A DNA stretch of 64,000 nt from Plotosus lineatus (lineage: Eukaryota; Chordata; Actinopteri; Siluriformes; Plotosidae), in NCBI GenBank assembly GCA_024760905.1, contig CM045745.1, positions 3,738,782 to 3,802,781 of the forward strand, in the 5' to 3' direction. The notes beneath the pieces were generated by a model that made no database searches, was not told the origin of the DNA, and saw only the letters and a program-made list of their open reading frames with translations. The position numbers were made by a program, and so were the translations under genes. This document shows positions 1 to 9,883 of this stretch, piece by piece. The number at the start of each line of letters is the position of its first letter. Positions within the stretch are counted from its first letter, which is position 1.

Positions 1-110
1 CAGACTGGTTTTAAGGTTACAGCTTATAAAAACTCAACAATATGTGTTAGTGACTTTTGTAATATGTTCTGGCACTGCTTAATGCTTTGATGTGCAGAAG
101 GCAAACATAC

Positions 111-311
111 ATTGAGCTCAATGATCCAGAGCAGAGTGATAAAGAGAAGGTCAAAGGTCACAAACAGGCAGAAGGTTCTTCGGAGGTCAGAGATGCACTT
201 CTTTTCAACGCCTTCATAAGAATCGATGCGGGCAGACACAGGAGTAGAGTTGATGGAGCCCACGCCCCTTGCTGTGGCCCTTGAGTCCACGCTGCTGCAC
301 TGACTCGCCAT
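111..311 (-). CDS. stard3nl: stard3nl-like, first coding exon
   Basis: The minus strand encodes 67 residues from the ATG at 309-311 to a splice donor (gtatgt, complement of 105-110) directly after the codon for Asn67. The segment has a short polar N terminus, then SYEG and EKK, the motif RRTFCLFVTFDLLF and the start of a transmembrane helix ending LLWIIELN. This is the beginning of the MENTAL domain that anchors STARD3 and STARD3NL in late endosomal membranes, where they bind cholesterol and tether endosomes to the ER. The SIN..., ARI-SYEG and EKK-IS(D) stretch resembles STARD3NL more than STARD3. Sequence after the donor reads through as non-homologous residues, as expected for an intron. 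Later exons lie to the left of the window. The STARD3NL versus STARD3 choice is from memory of the family. Confidence 0.85.
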
Positions 312-682
312 GACCTTTCACTCACAACAGGCCACGCCCACCACTTTCTCTCACCAGCCAAGAAAGCTGCATCGAACAGCCATGTCTGGTCAAGACAAAC
401 CACAAACAGACACAAATAAAAAACATTTCACCCTACTGTTGCAGGACTTTTTCAGAAAGTGGCTAAAAGCATGTGCAGTCATTCTAATAATAGCAGATGT
501 GCTTGATGTATTTTTACTCTGGTTTGAAAAGGTTCACATCAATGGAAAGAACAAATATATTTTAGCTAGTTATACTGAACCTCTGCTGTGAATGATACAT
601 TACAGTATATACATATACGTATTAATGCTGAATACTGTTCCGATGATGTAACATATTAAAAAATATAATTAGCTAGAAATAA
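312..682. other. Upstream region of stard3nl-like gene
   Basis: This is immediate 5' flank or 5' UTR of the minus-strand gene. I see no TATA box and no repeat. It probably holds the core promoter, but nothing in it is diagnostic. Confidence 0.3.
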
Positions 683-760
683 CATGCAAAACCACACAGA
701 AAAACACAGGACCTTCTTGCTGTGAGGTGGATGTGCTAACCACTCTGCCACCAAGCTTCC
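683..760 (-). repeat. SINE-A head fragment
   Basis: The stretch reading 'aggaccttcttgctgtgagg' and 'ctaaccactctgccacc' is the reverse complement of the tRNA-like head of SINE-A (compare 19083-19160). Only the head is kept. Confidence 0.55.
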
Positions 761-1544
761 TTCAATGAGTTATAGACATCCCTAATTACTGACAAAGACT
801 CCACACATAATAAGGACAATAGCACGGCTGACACTAGCTCATACTTGATTAAAACAGCACAACACCTGTTCCAGTTTATCCATGGTGCTCAAACTGGACT
901 GGATAATCTGTTTATCTAACAACAGCACAGACACTGCCTATAGCTAGGAAGAAAACAGTCAAGACTCAAAAGGCAGAAGTTTTGTTTCCACTCCTCCCAT
1001 ACAATCTATTCCACAGTGCCTGTATTTGCAGGACAGATACATCCATGATGACTAATGCACAACCAGGATACTGAACAGTACTGCCTCAGTTCCTATTCTC
1101 CTTGCATACCTCTGATTTTAGACAACACTGAAAAAACATCAGCACAAATCCTCTCGTACCATGGGCAGTAGAAAGATCTATCAGGCATGTACATGAGGGA
1201 GAATGCAAGGCCCTGATGAGCACATTTGCTGTCTGGATCAACCTGAGCTAATCACACTCAACCTCAGTAAAACAACAGCACTGATGGATCAGGACACAGA
1301 AGGACTCCTCTGATTCCTGTTACTACTGAGGACATGACAGAGGAAAGTCCTGATAGGTTAATTATGTTTATGATGTGATTTAGCTGACCTAGTCAGCTGC
1401 TGACAAGTAAACTTTGGAGCAGTTATTCCAATCTAGGAAAATTGCTAAAGTCATTGCCAAATCTAGTTAATCTAGATGAAGTATCAATTGGCTATTTTGC
1501 ATACAGCTGACGTTACTTCAAAACTACATGGGAAGTACTCGTCA
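761..1544. other. No recognisable feature
   Basis: About 780 bases without an open frame of note and without a repeat I recognise. It is intergenic or ancient decayed repeat. Confidence 0.3.
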
Positions 1545-1852
1545 CTCACTCACTCATTTACCAGTTAATCCTACTTAGACACACAGGGAGGCTGGTGCCT
1601 ATCTCAGCCAACAGTGGGTGAAAGTGAAGTGCACCCCGAACAGCTCGCTAGTACAGCTCACGGCAACACATCTAGACTGAATAAAGAAACAGCTAGGTCG
1701 CCTAAAGTGCATGTGTTTCGGCTGTGGGAGGAAACCGGAGTACCTGAGGAAACCAACATAAGCCAATTAAGAACATGCAAACCTACACAGAAATTTCCAA
1801 GCCCAGGAATTGAACCCAGGACCCTCTTATAGCGAGGCGGATGTGCCTATGG
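1545..1852 (-). repeat. SINE-A, old reverse copy
   Basis: Starts with (CACT)n and CATTTACCAGTTAATCCTA, the reverse complement of the SINE-A 3' end. It runs through 'gggaggctggtgcc', 'ggtgggaggaaaccggagtacc'-like sequence and the box-B-like 'gaattgaacccaggaccct', and ends at the head near 1852. It is strongly diverged, with small deletions in the middle. Confidence 0.6.
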
Positions 1853-2052
1853 GAAACACTCTGTCTTTCCTAAAATAAAATGACAAAGCAAGATGAAAAA
1901 AAAAAAAAAAACCCACAGGGCAAAAATTTCATATCACCTACAAATGCTTCTGAAATTGGCTCATGCCACTCAGTGGAGTCAACATGTTATCAATCAGATT
2001 TTTTTAAAACTGTCTCTTTTTTATTTTCCTTATGGTTTCATTTCATTTCGGG
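1853..2052. other. Short A-rich spacer
   Basis: Contains a 16-A run near 1894. No feature seen. Confidence 0.3.
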
Positions 2053-2545
2053 TCAGTGGTGGTCCAGGGCATAGGGTGCTGGATCGCTGATCCTATGGTT
2101 GGGGGTTCGAGTCCCACTCTCCACAAGGTTGCCACTGTCCCCCCCCAGTGCAGCTAACGGGGTTATCAAAGGCAGGCCATGTCTGTCACTGTCTATGGTG
2201 AGAGGTTCATGTAAAAGAACCATTGCTGACTTTCGACAAGAGTAGGCTGCAAAGCCGTCACCGTGTTTCGAATCGGGAGTTGGAGTCCCCGGAGACAGTT
2301 CGTTCACAGTAACATTCTGGCAATTCCTGCAGCGGCACCGGAACCCAGTCGTATCGGCACTTGTCCTTCCACTGGATCCTTCCAGTGGCGCCGAGGGGGG
2401 GGGCTTGCTGCTTGGGTAACAGCCTGTCCTCCATTACTCCATACCCTGGCTCTGCGCACTGGAGAGTATCACCAGCCGGGATACCAGCCAGAGTGCAGCC
2501 ATAGTCTTTCGGGACTGATGGAGGCCTACTATGCTTTCATTTGTT
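2053..2545 (+). repeat. SINE-B head fused to a LINE family 2 leader-like segment
   Basis: 2053-2270 is the tRNA-derived head and body of SINE-B in plus orientation: box A-like CAGTGGTGGTCCAGG, box B GGTTCGAGTCC, then the 'gttatcaaaggc', 'aaaagaaccattgctgactt' and 'gcaaagccgtc' blocks. After 'gtgtttc' it neither continues into the RTE-like tail nor into the SINE-A tail. From about 2312 to 2545 it resembles 50634-50850 in the 5' region of LINE family 2 ('ctggcaa-tcctgcagc', 'gagggggggg', 'gcgcactggagag'). An A-rich stretch follows. Confidence 0.5.
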
Positions 2546-2984
2546 GACTTGAAAAGAATAATAAAAAAATACATCCAAAGACAACACAGACACAAACAGT
2601 CGATTTTAATAACTGAGTAGAATGTCAAGACTGATTCTAATTAAATGCCCATAAAGTAAGAATTCAGTGTTCCAGGTTAGATGCCATTAGGTAGAACCTC
2701 CTGCCGATATAATTTGCCTTATTCAAGGTCTGGCTCTATGCTGAAGGGTCTTCACGTTCAGGGTGATTGGGTCTTCACGTCAAAATATAGGGAGCACTCT
2801 AAAGCCTTCAGAAAATAAAGTTGTGAAAGCCTATGAGTCGGGTAAGAGAGTTAAAAAGATCTGTATATTATTTCAAATAAATCCACTCTTCCAAACTAGT
2901 GTAGTAGTTACCACATCCACTTTAGAGCAAGAATGTCCTGGATTTGAATACTGGCCTGGAAGAGTTGAAATCAAGGATAGCCCA
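2546..2984. other. No recognisable feature
   Basis: No open frame or repeat that I can assign. Right part may be 3' UTR of the jockey-like LINE that ends here on the minus strand. Confidence 0.25.
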
Positions 2985-3300
2985 TAAAGTTTGGTAAAAC
3001 TTATTTCCAACGGGATCCTTACAATTACAAAAAAAAAAAAAAAAGTTACATTGAAAAAGAGTACAATACTGATAAATACAAAGTTACATGATCGTCACTT
3101 ATTAAATTATGGAAATACAAATGAAGACTCATACTCATCTCTGGCTTTATTATCTAAATATTTTTTACCGACTTTTTGAAGATAATTAAACATGGAATTG
3201 ACTGAACATTCGGAGGCAGACTGTTCCAATCTTTTATACCCTGTATATAAAAAGTGTTTGGAAGTGCATTTTTAATATTTGGAAGATCAAAACCATATAT
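2985..3300 (-). mobile_element. Jockey/L2-type LINE, 3' end
   Basis: The minus frame over about 3154-3270 encodes a segment with GIKDWNSLP followed by FKKSVKNI and a stop. WNSLP plus FK--(V/L)K is the usual C terminus of reverse transcriptase proteins of jockey, CR1 and L2-type LINEs. The part left of 3154 would be the 3' UTR with an A run. An RTE LINE interrupts it at 3301. It may be the tail of the element whose upstream part lies at 6352-6406 and 7491-8370; the catalytic middle is not present between them. Confidence 0.55.
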
Positions 3301-4920
3301 ACTTCTTTTCCTTTCGGCTGTTCCCTTCAGGGGTCGCCACAGTGAAAGATCTGCCTCCATCTAAACCTCATCATCATCATTTTCTGTAACCGCTTAATCC
3401 TAATTAGGGTCGCGGGGAGGCTGGTGCCAATCCCAGCCAACTCAGGGCGAGGGCAGAGTACACCCTGGACAGCTCGCCAGGCCATCGCAGGGCGGAAACA
3501 CGCTGACGGCTTTGCAGCCTACCCTTGCCGAAAGTCAGCAATGGTTCTTTTACATGCCTCACACCATAGACAGTGAGAGACATGGCTGGCCTTTGATAAC
3601 CCAGTTAGCTGCACTGCGAGGGACAGTGACAACCTTGTGGAGAGTGGGACTCGAACCCCCAACCTTTGGATCAGCGATCCGGCGCCTTATACCACTAGAC
3701 CACCACTGCCCTTCCATCTAAAGTACCCAAGTAGCTTCTACTCTTACTCCAACTACCTTAATGTCCTTCACTGCATCCATAAATCTCTTTGGTATTCCTC
3801 TAGGCCTTCTGCCTGGTAGTTCCAACCTCAGCATCCATCTACCAATGTACTCACTATCCCTCCTCTGTACATGTCCAAACTATCTCAATCTAGCCTCTCT
3901 GACTTTGTCTTCAAAACCTCTTTCATGTGCTGTCCCGCTGATGTGCTCATTCCTGACCCTGTCCATCCTCGTTACTCCCAAAGAGAAACTTAACATTTTC
4001 ATCTCTGCTACCTCCAGCTCTGCCTCCTGTCTTTTCCCCAGTGCCACTGTTTCTAAACCATACAACATCGCTGGACTCAACATTGTCTTCTACACTTTTC
4101 CTTTCATTCTTGCCAATACCTTCCTATCACACTGGACACTTTTCACCAACCATCCCAACCTGCCTGAACATGCTTCTTCACCTCTTTTCCACACTCTCCA
4201 TTGTTCTGGATTGTTGAGCCTAAGTACTCTTTATTTCTGCTCCCTGTACCCTCACCGTTCCTCTTGGGTCCTTGTTGTTCACACACATGTATTTTGTCTT
4301 ACTGCGGCCAATCTTCCTTCCTCTCCTTTCCAGGGCATACCTCCACCTCTCTAGATTTTCCTCCACTTGTTCTCTGCTCTCACTACAGATCACAATGTCA
4401 TCTGCAAACATCATATTCCATGGGGATTCTTGTCTCACCTCGTCTGTCAGCCTGTCCATCACAATAGCAAACAAGGTGCTCAGAGCTGACCCTTGATGCA
4501 GTCCCACCTCTACCTTGAACTCTTCTGTCACACAGACAGCACACCTCACCACTGTCTTACATCTCTCATACATGTCCTGCACCACTCTAACATATTTCTC
4601 TGCCACTTCAGACTTCCTCATGCAAATACCACAGTTCCTCTCTCGGCACTGGTCATATGCTTTCTCCAGATCCACAAAGGCACAATGCAGTTCCCTCTGA
4701 CCTTCTCTGTACTTCTTTATTAACATCCTCAAAGCAAACACTGCATCTGTGGTGCTCTTTCTTGGCATGAAACCAAACTGTTTTTCACAAATGCTGACCT
4801 CTTCCCTTAGTCTAGCTTCAACTATTCTTTCCCATACCTTTATCGTACAGCTCATCAACATTATCCCTCTTTAGTTGCCACAACTCTCCACGTCTCCCTT
4901 GTTCTTAAAAATTGGCACTA
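3301..4920 (-). mobile_element. RTE-type LINE, 5'-truncated copy 1
   Basis: The 3' end is at 3301, where the reverse strand ends ...TGTGGCGACCCCTGAAGGGAACAGCCGAAAGGAAAAGAAG-like (shared with other copies). Going leftward on the minus strand from 4920, it encodes the reverse transcriptase palm (VDLEKAYD motif, GLHQGSALS, MMFADDIVICSES; the FADD aspartates are catalytic) over 4220-4861, then the C-terminal part with frameshifts to about 3740. Endonuclease and linker are missing, as usual for 5' truncation. A chimeric SINE has inserted at 3366-3713 and the copy abuts a pogo-like element at 4921. RTE LINEs copy themselves by target-primed reverse transcription; this copy is dead. Confidence 0.85.
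3366..3713 (-). mobile_element. Chimeric SINE (B head, A tail) with 9-bp target duplication
   Basis: On the minus strand it starts at 3713 with the SINE-B tRNA head (GGCAGTGGTGGTCTAGTGG, box B GGGTTCGAGTCC) and body to 'gtgtttc', then switches to the SINE-A tail (reverse of 'ggccatcgcagggc', 'ggaggctggtgcc', 'taaccgcttaatcctaatta') and ends in a short (GAT)n tail. It is flanked by CCATCTAAA at 3357-3365 and 3714-3722 inside RTE copy 1. That is a clean target-site duplication and shows the fused unit moved as one piece. Confidence 0.85.
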
Positions 4921-5551
4921 TTATATGAAAACCTCCGAGTATGAAAAATCCAGGTTACGAAAACAATTTTCCTAAAATGTTCATCCCCTTTTTACGAAAA
5001 CAACCTCTTTTTACAAAAAGCGCCAAACGCGCCATTCAAAAATTCAAACGCACCATTTGAAATTCAAACAATGCCGAGTTGCTCTCTCATTTGCTGTCTC
5101 CCAACATCCCGCCCCGCTGGCCTCCCATTGCCCAGGAGGGAGCTGACCTTACCCACACTTCCTGTTTGTCAAACATACTGTTTGCAACACGGTGAGTTGA
5201 ACAGGACTGTTGGCTTGTTCAGAGATTGATAATTCCATTATATTTCGTTATCGCCGAAATCCCTCTATAATCAGGACGATATTGAAGGAGAAGGAGACCT
5301 TAAAGCAGAAATACCATGACGAAGGCAATTATTTCGCCACACTATTGAAGCAGAAGGAGCATGAAAACAGAGTGCTCCGTGGAACAAGACCTCCGATCTC
5401 GCAAAGAAGCAAGTTAATATTGAATCAGGACCTCTGATCTTTCAAACAGGTACTGTAATTCCGCTTTAAATACAACATCCCGTCCATTTAAACATTTAAA
5501 TGGAATTGCTCCGTCAGTTGCTCAGTCCTGTTGGCGGAGCCCGCATTTTTT

Positions 5552-5617
<66 letters not shown>

Positions 5618-5943
5618 GAGAGAGAGAGAAAGAGAAAGAGACTGCGTACAGAGTCAGTCAGAGATGAAAGGAGGTGTTCTTTAATCTTCTCTTTAGAGAG
5701 AGCACATTGCAGCTTATTTTTCATTTTTTAAGTTGTTTAATTCAGTAAATGTTTACTAAATGTGGTGCGCTCCGCCGAATGTGAGCAAAACGCGGCTCAT
5801 CCGGACCTCCGATGCCTTAAGGAAACAAGTTAAAGTTGACCTCCAATCTGTCAAGCAGGGCGTGCGCTTTGAATTCCTCGTCTTAAAATGCTCCAGCGTC
5901 CTGCCTGCGGACTGAGCCCACATTCAGTGGAGCGTGCCACAAA

Positions 5944-5974
<31 letters not shown>

Positions 5975-6016
5975 CAAAGAGACAGAGAGATAAAGAGTGA
6001 TAGAGAGAGACAGTGT

Positions 6017-6052
<36 letters not shown>

Positions 6053-6349
6053 CGTGTGTTAATAAAACATGTTTAATAAATGGTTTAATTACTAAATATG
6101 TTAATAAAATGGTTTAATATGTTAAAATGTTTAAATGGTTTAATAAATAATTTTCTTTTAACACATATTTCATACAAAATTGGTGTACTTTTATCATTTT
6201 TAAAGGGTTTATGGGGTAGTCTTGGGAGCCTTGGAACGAATAATGCATTGTAAAATTTACACATGTAAAATGTAAAATCTACTTACGAAAACTCCAGGCT
6301 ACGAAAAAGGTTCTAAAACTGATCAATTTCGTAAGTAGAGGGCCGACTG
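4921..6349. mobile_element. Pogo/Tigger-like DNA transposon, left end lost
   Basis: The right end reads TAAGTAGAGGGCCGACTG followed by TA (6350-6351), matching the termini of the neighbouring copy at 6409-7488 in inverted orientation. Interior blocks, for example around 5030-5110, are the reverse complement of 7310-7390. A frame at 5210-5437 contains RYRRNPSIIRTILKEKE, resembling a CENP-B/pogo-type DNA-binding helix-turn-helix, so this copy probably keeps a remnant of the transposase N terminus. The left terminal repeat is missing where the RTE copy begins. It contains (TG)n(AG)n runs near 5552-5640 and 5945-6050. Confidence 0.6.
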
Positions 6350-6351
6350 TA

Positions 6352-6406
6352 ATAAGTTGTTCTCAGTTAAATTCTTTACAATTTGACAATGTACACATTT
6401 TGCTAA
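6352..6406 (-). mobile_element. Jockey/L2-type LINE fragment between two pogo-like elements
   Basis: The reverse strand reads as KCVHCQIVKNLTENN, a typical reverse transcriptase segment that follows the NYRPISIL motif. That motif is encoded just beyond the 6409-7488 element at 7505-7550. Removing the transposon joins the two pieces, with one frameshift. Confidence 0.55.
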
Positions 6407-6408
6407 TA

Positions 6409-6695
6409 CAGTCGGCCCCCAACTTACGAAATTAATCTGTTCCAGAGCCCTTTTCGTAACACAGGGATTTTGTAAGTAAGGGTCGCGTCTTACATGTTAA
6501 ACACCTAATTCATTCCAAGGCTCCAGTCTTTGGACTGGACAAACCCCATAAACCCTTTAAAAATGGTAAAAGTGCACCAATTTTGTATGAATGTGTGTTA
6601 AAACTAAAAGAAATTTATTTATTAAACCATTTAAACAACATATTAAACCATTTTATTAACATTTATTACTTAAACCATTATTAAACATTTTTTAT

Positions 6696-6737
<42 letters not shown>

Positions 6738-7488
6738 CTCTCTCTCCTCTCTCTGCATGCCATGCCCACAAGACGTGAAATTCAAAGCGCATTCCCTGCT
6801 TGACAAACTCAACTTTAATTTGATTCCTTGAGGGATCGGAATTCCAGATAAGCTCAAATGCTCCCACATTTATTAAACATTTACTGACTTAAACAACTTA
6901 AAACACTAAAGCGTTATTCCTTATCTCTCTCTCTCTCTCTCTCTCTTTCTCTCACTCTCTCTCGCATGCATGCGCTGCGGGCCACGCCCACAAGACGTGA
7001 ATTCAAAGCGCATTCCCTGCTTGACCATTTACTGAATTAAAACAACTTAAACTAAACTGAAAACTAAAGCGTTATTCCTTCTCTCTCTGTCTCTCTCTCT
7101 CGCACGCGCTGTGGGCCACGCCCACAAGACATGAATTCAAAGTGCATTCCCTGCTTGACAAACTCAACTCTAATTTGATTCCTTGAGGGATCGGAATTCC
7201 AGATAAGCTCAAATGCACCCACATTTATTAAACATTTACTGAATTAAAACAACTTAAAAAATTAAACTAAAAACTAAAGCGTGAAGCTTCCTTCTGTCTC
7301 TATCTGGGAGGCCAGTGGGGCGGGATGTTGAGAGACAGCCAATGAGAGAGCAACTGGCGCGTTTGAATTTTGAATTTCTTTTCGTAAGAGGGAGTTGTTT
7401 CATATCTCAGGGACGAAAACTCAAGAAAATGTTTTTCGTAACCCGGGGATTTTGTACACAGGGGTCTTCGTAAGTTGGGGGCCGACTG
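6409..7488. mobile_element. Pogo-like non-autonomous element with TIRs and TA duplication
   Basis: Inverted ends CAGTCGGCCCCCAACTTACG (6409-6428) and the complementary sequence ending GGGGGCCGACTG at 7488 are flanked by TA on both sides (6407-6408 and 7489-7490). TA duplication and CAGT termini fit the Tc1/mariner/pogo group. No transposase frame remains. The middle holds (CA)n at 6699-6735, CT runs, and about three diverged copies of a 150-190 bp unit containing CCACGCCCACAAGACGTGAA. Confidence 0.75.
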
Positions 7489-7490
7489 TA

Positions 7491-8370
7491 CTTTAGAAAT
7501 AAAACAAAATGCTTATTGGTCTATAGTTTCCTACATTTAGAGTACTATTTTTCTTATGTAAAGGGGAAACTCTGGCTGATTTTAGTTCATCAGGTAAAGT
7601 ATTTGTACAAATTGATAAGTTTACAACACTTGTTACAGGAACTTTTCAAATTTCTGCACCATCTTTTAAAAACCACGAACCAATGTCATCAAGTCCTGTA
7701 CTTTTATATGCATTGAATTTACTTAATTCTTTGAATATAAACTCCTCACAAACTGGTTGTAGTTTGAGACTATTTGGTTCAGTATTCTGTTCTTTGTAAA
7801 AAAAAAAAAAAAAAAAAAGTTAAATATATTTTGATCTACAGAATATTTATTTTGAGAAACAGGTCACATTTACAAGTGTTCTAGCTACTGATGTGAAAAA
7901 AAAATGTTAATGAAGGTAGCAAATGAAACAGAATCATGAATTAATACACTATCATTTTCTAATAAGATTGGATTACTACACTTAGATTTATTTCTATAAC
8001 CTAGGCTTTTTAGGGTGTTCCATAACTTTTTATTGTCGTCTTAATATTCTTCAATTTTATCTGAAAGATATGAGATTTTAGCTTTCCTAATTTCACTCTG
8101 TACAGAATTTCTAAGTTTACAGTATTCTTTATATAATTTTTTTTGGTCTTTTCTACATTCATATAATATTTTCTCTCTCTCTGTCTAAGTTTCTCTAGGA
8201 TCTCCCCAGTTATCCAGGGTTCTATTGAAAGTTTTACCCAAATTTCCTATTTTGGTGATAGTGTTTATAATTTTAATCACAATTATTTGAAATACACTCC
8301 ATGCAATATTTACATCGTTACAACCAGTTACATTACGCTAGTCAACCTCAGCCAGTTTTTGAGAAAAATT
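7491..8370 (-). mobile_element. Jockey/L2-type LINE, linker and N-terminal reverse transcriptase
   Basis: Minus-strand frames encode in order a lysine-rich helical linker (ILYECRKDQKKLYKEY, IRKAKISYL; about 8190-8000), a segment with KSTGLDDIGSWFLK, then VSPLHKK and NYRPISIL (about 7700-7505). These are landmarks of the finger region of LINE reverse transcriptases. The copy has stops and an A18 run near 7799. It continues at 6352-6406 past the inserted pogo-like element and is cut at 8371 by an RTE derivative. Confidence 0.65.
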
Positions 8371-8371
8371 C

Positions 8372-8826
8372 TTCTTTTCCTTTTGGCTGTTCCCTTCAGG
8401 GGTCGCCACAGCGAATCATCTGCCTCCATTTCACCCTGTCCTCTGCATCGTCTACTCTTACTCCAACTACCTTCGTGTCCTCCTTCACCACATCCATAAA
8501 TCTTTTCTTTGGTCTTCCTCTAGGCCTTCTGCCTGGTAGTTCCAACCTCAGCATCGAACTACCAATATGCCTTTCCACTTCTCTCTCTGCCTACAGAGCC
8601 GCCTCCTGCCTCTCCTTCTTCGACCAACAGTAGTCCAATTTCCACCAGCACCCTGTTGATTGACAGCACTGATGGTGGTCGTTGTTAAACCGGGCCTTGA
8701 CCGATCTGGCATGAAATTTGTATTGACGGTTCGCATTCAGTATTTTGGCAAAAGTTTTACACCGGATGCCCTTCCTGTCACAACTCTCTGCATTTATCCG
8801 GGCTTGGGACCGGCGTGAGAACAGAC
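8372..8826 (-). mobile_element. RTE derivative with nearly all coding sequence deleted
   Basis: On the minus strand it begins (8826) with the RTE 5' leader ('aagcccggataaatgcagag', 'aagggcatccgg', 'ccagatcggtcaaggcccgg') down to the codons for RRQREK. It then jumps at about 8585 directly to the last ~200 bases of the RTE (GSSMLRLELPGRRPRGRPKK) and the standard 3' tail ending at 8372. Endonuclease and reverse transcriptase, about 2.6 kb, are absent. The remaining 455 bp consist of just the two ends of the LINE. Confidence 0.75.
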
Positions 8827-9881
8827 ACTTGTAAAAAAATAGTATATTGTGATAAAGTTCATTATTTTCTGTAATGTACTGATAAACATTAGACTTTCAT
8901 ATATTTTTGATTCATTATACACAACTGAAGTAGTTCAAGTCTTTTATTGTTTTAATATTGATAATTTTGGCAAAAAAGTAAAGAAAAACCCAAAGTTCTC
9001 ATCTCAAAAAATTAGCATATTACATCCGACCAATAAAAAAAAATAAAATTAAAAAAAAAAGTGTTTTTAATACAAAAAAGTCAACCTTCAAATAATTATG
9101 TTCGGTTATGCACTCAATACTTGGTCGGGAATACTTTTGCAGAAATGACTGCTTCAATGCGGCGTGGCATGGAGGCAATCATCCTGTGGCACTGCTGAGG
9201 TGTTACGGAGGCCCAGGATGCTTCGATAGCGGCCTTAAGCTCATCCACAGTGTTGGGTCTGGTGTCTCTCAACTTTCTCTTCACAATATCCCACAGATTC
9301 TCTATGGGCTTCAGGTCAGGAGAGTTGACAGGCCAATTGAGCCCAGTAATACCATGGTCAGTAAACCATTTAGCAGTGGTTTTGGCACTTCTTTCACTTT
9401 TTCCTTCCCACAGACGTCCCACTGAGGTGGCTTGATAGAGCACTCTGGGAACAGCCTATTCGCTCAGAGATTTCTTTCTGTGTCTTACCCTCTTGCTTGA
9501 GGGTGTCAGTGATGGCCTTCTGGACAGCAGTCAGGTCGGCAGTCTTACCCATGATTGCGGTTTTGAGTAATGAACCAGGCTGGGAGTTTTTAAAAGCCTC
9601 AGGAATCTTTTGCAGGTGTTTAGAGTTAATTGGTTGATTCAGATGATTAGGTTAATAGCTCGTTTAGACTACCTGAACATGATATGCTAATTTTTTGAGA
9701 TAGGAATTTTGGGTTTTCATGAGCTGTATGCCAAAATCATCAGTATTAAAACAATAAAATACCTGGAATATTTCAGTTGGTGTGCAATGAATCTAAAATA
9801 TATGAAAGTTTAATTTTTATCAGTACATTACAGAAAATAATGAACTTTATCACAATATGCTAATTTTTTTAGAAGGACTAG
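8827..9881 (-). mobile_element. Tc1-like element family A, copy 1 (internally deleted)
   Basis: Both ends carry the long inverted repeat with AAATTAGCATATTG and TAAAGTTCATTATTTTCTG; the right end is followed by TA at 9882-9883. The minus strand keeps the C-terminal third of a Tc1-type transposase (ENLWDIVKRKLRDTRP, 9114-9380; the D-D-E domain's last part) and the N-terminal segment near 9430-9555. Between them about 0.5 kb is missing compared with copy 2, the junction being near 9392. It interrupts a LINE-rich area and abuts the LINE that starts at 9884. Confidence 0.8.
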
Positions 9882-9883
9882 TA

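Noticed and set aside
1890..2074. Small plus-strand frames after the A16 run
   Set aside because: Low complexity, no start context, and overlap with the SINE-B head.
2065..2120. tRNA genes suggested by box A and box B motifs here and at about 20 other places
   Set aside because: They lack a complete cloverleaf and are always followed by SINE bodies; they are SINE heads.
3761..4723. Plus-strand open frames rich in Ser, Leu and Pro opposite RTE copies (also 20758-21231, 40065-40832, 41211-41996)
   Set aside because: They are antisense shadows of the minus-strand RTE polymerase, recurring in every copy.
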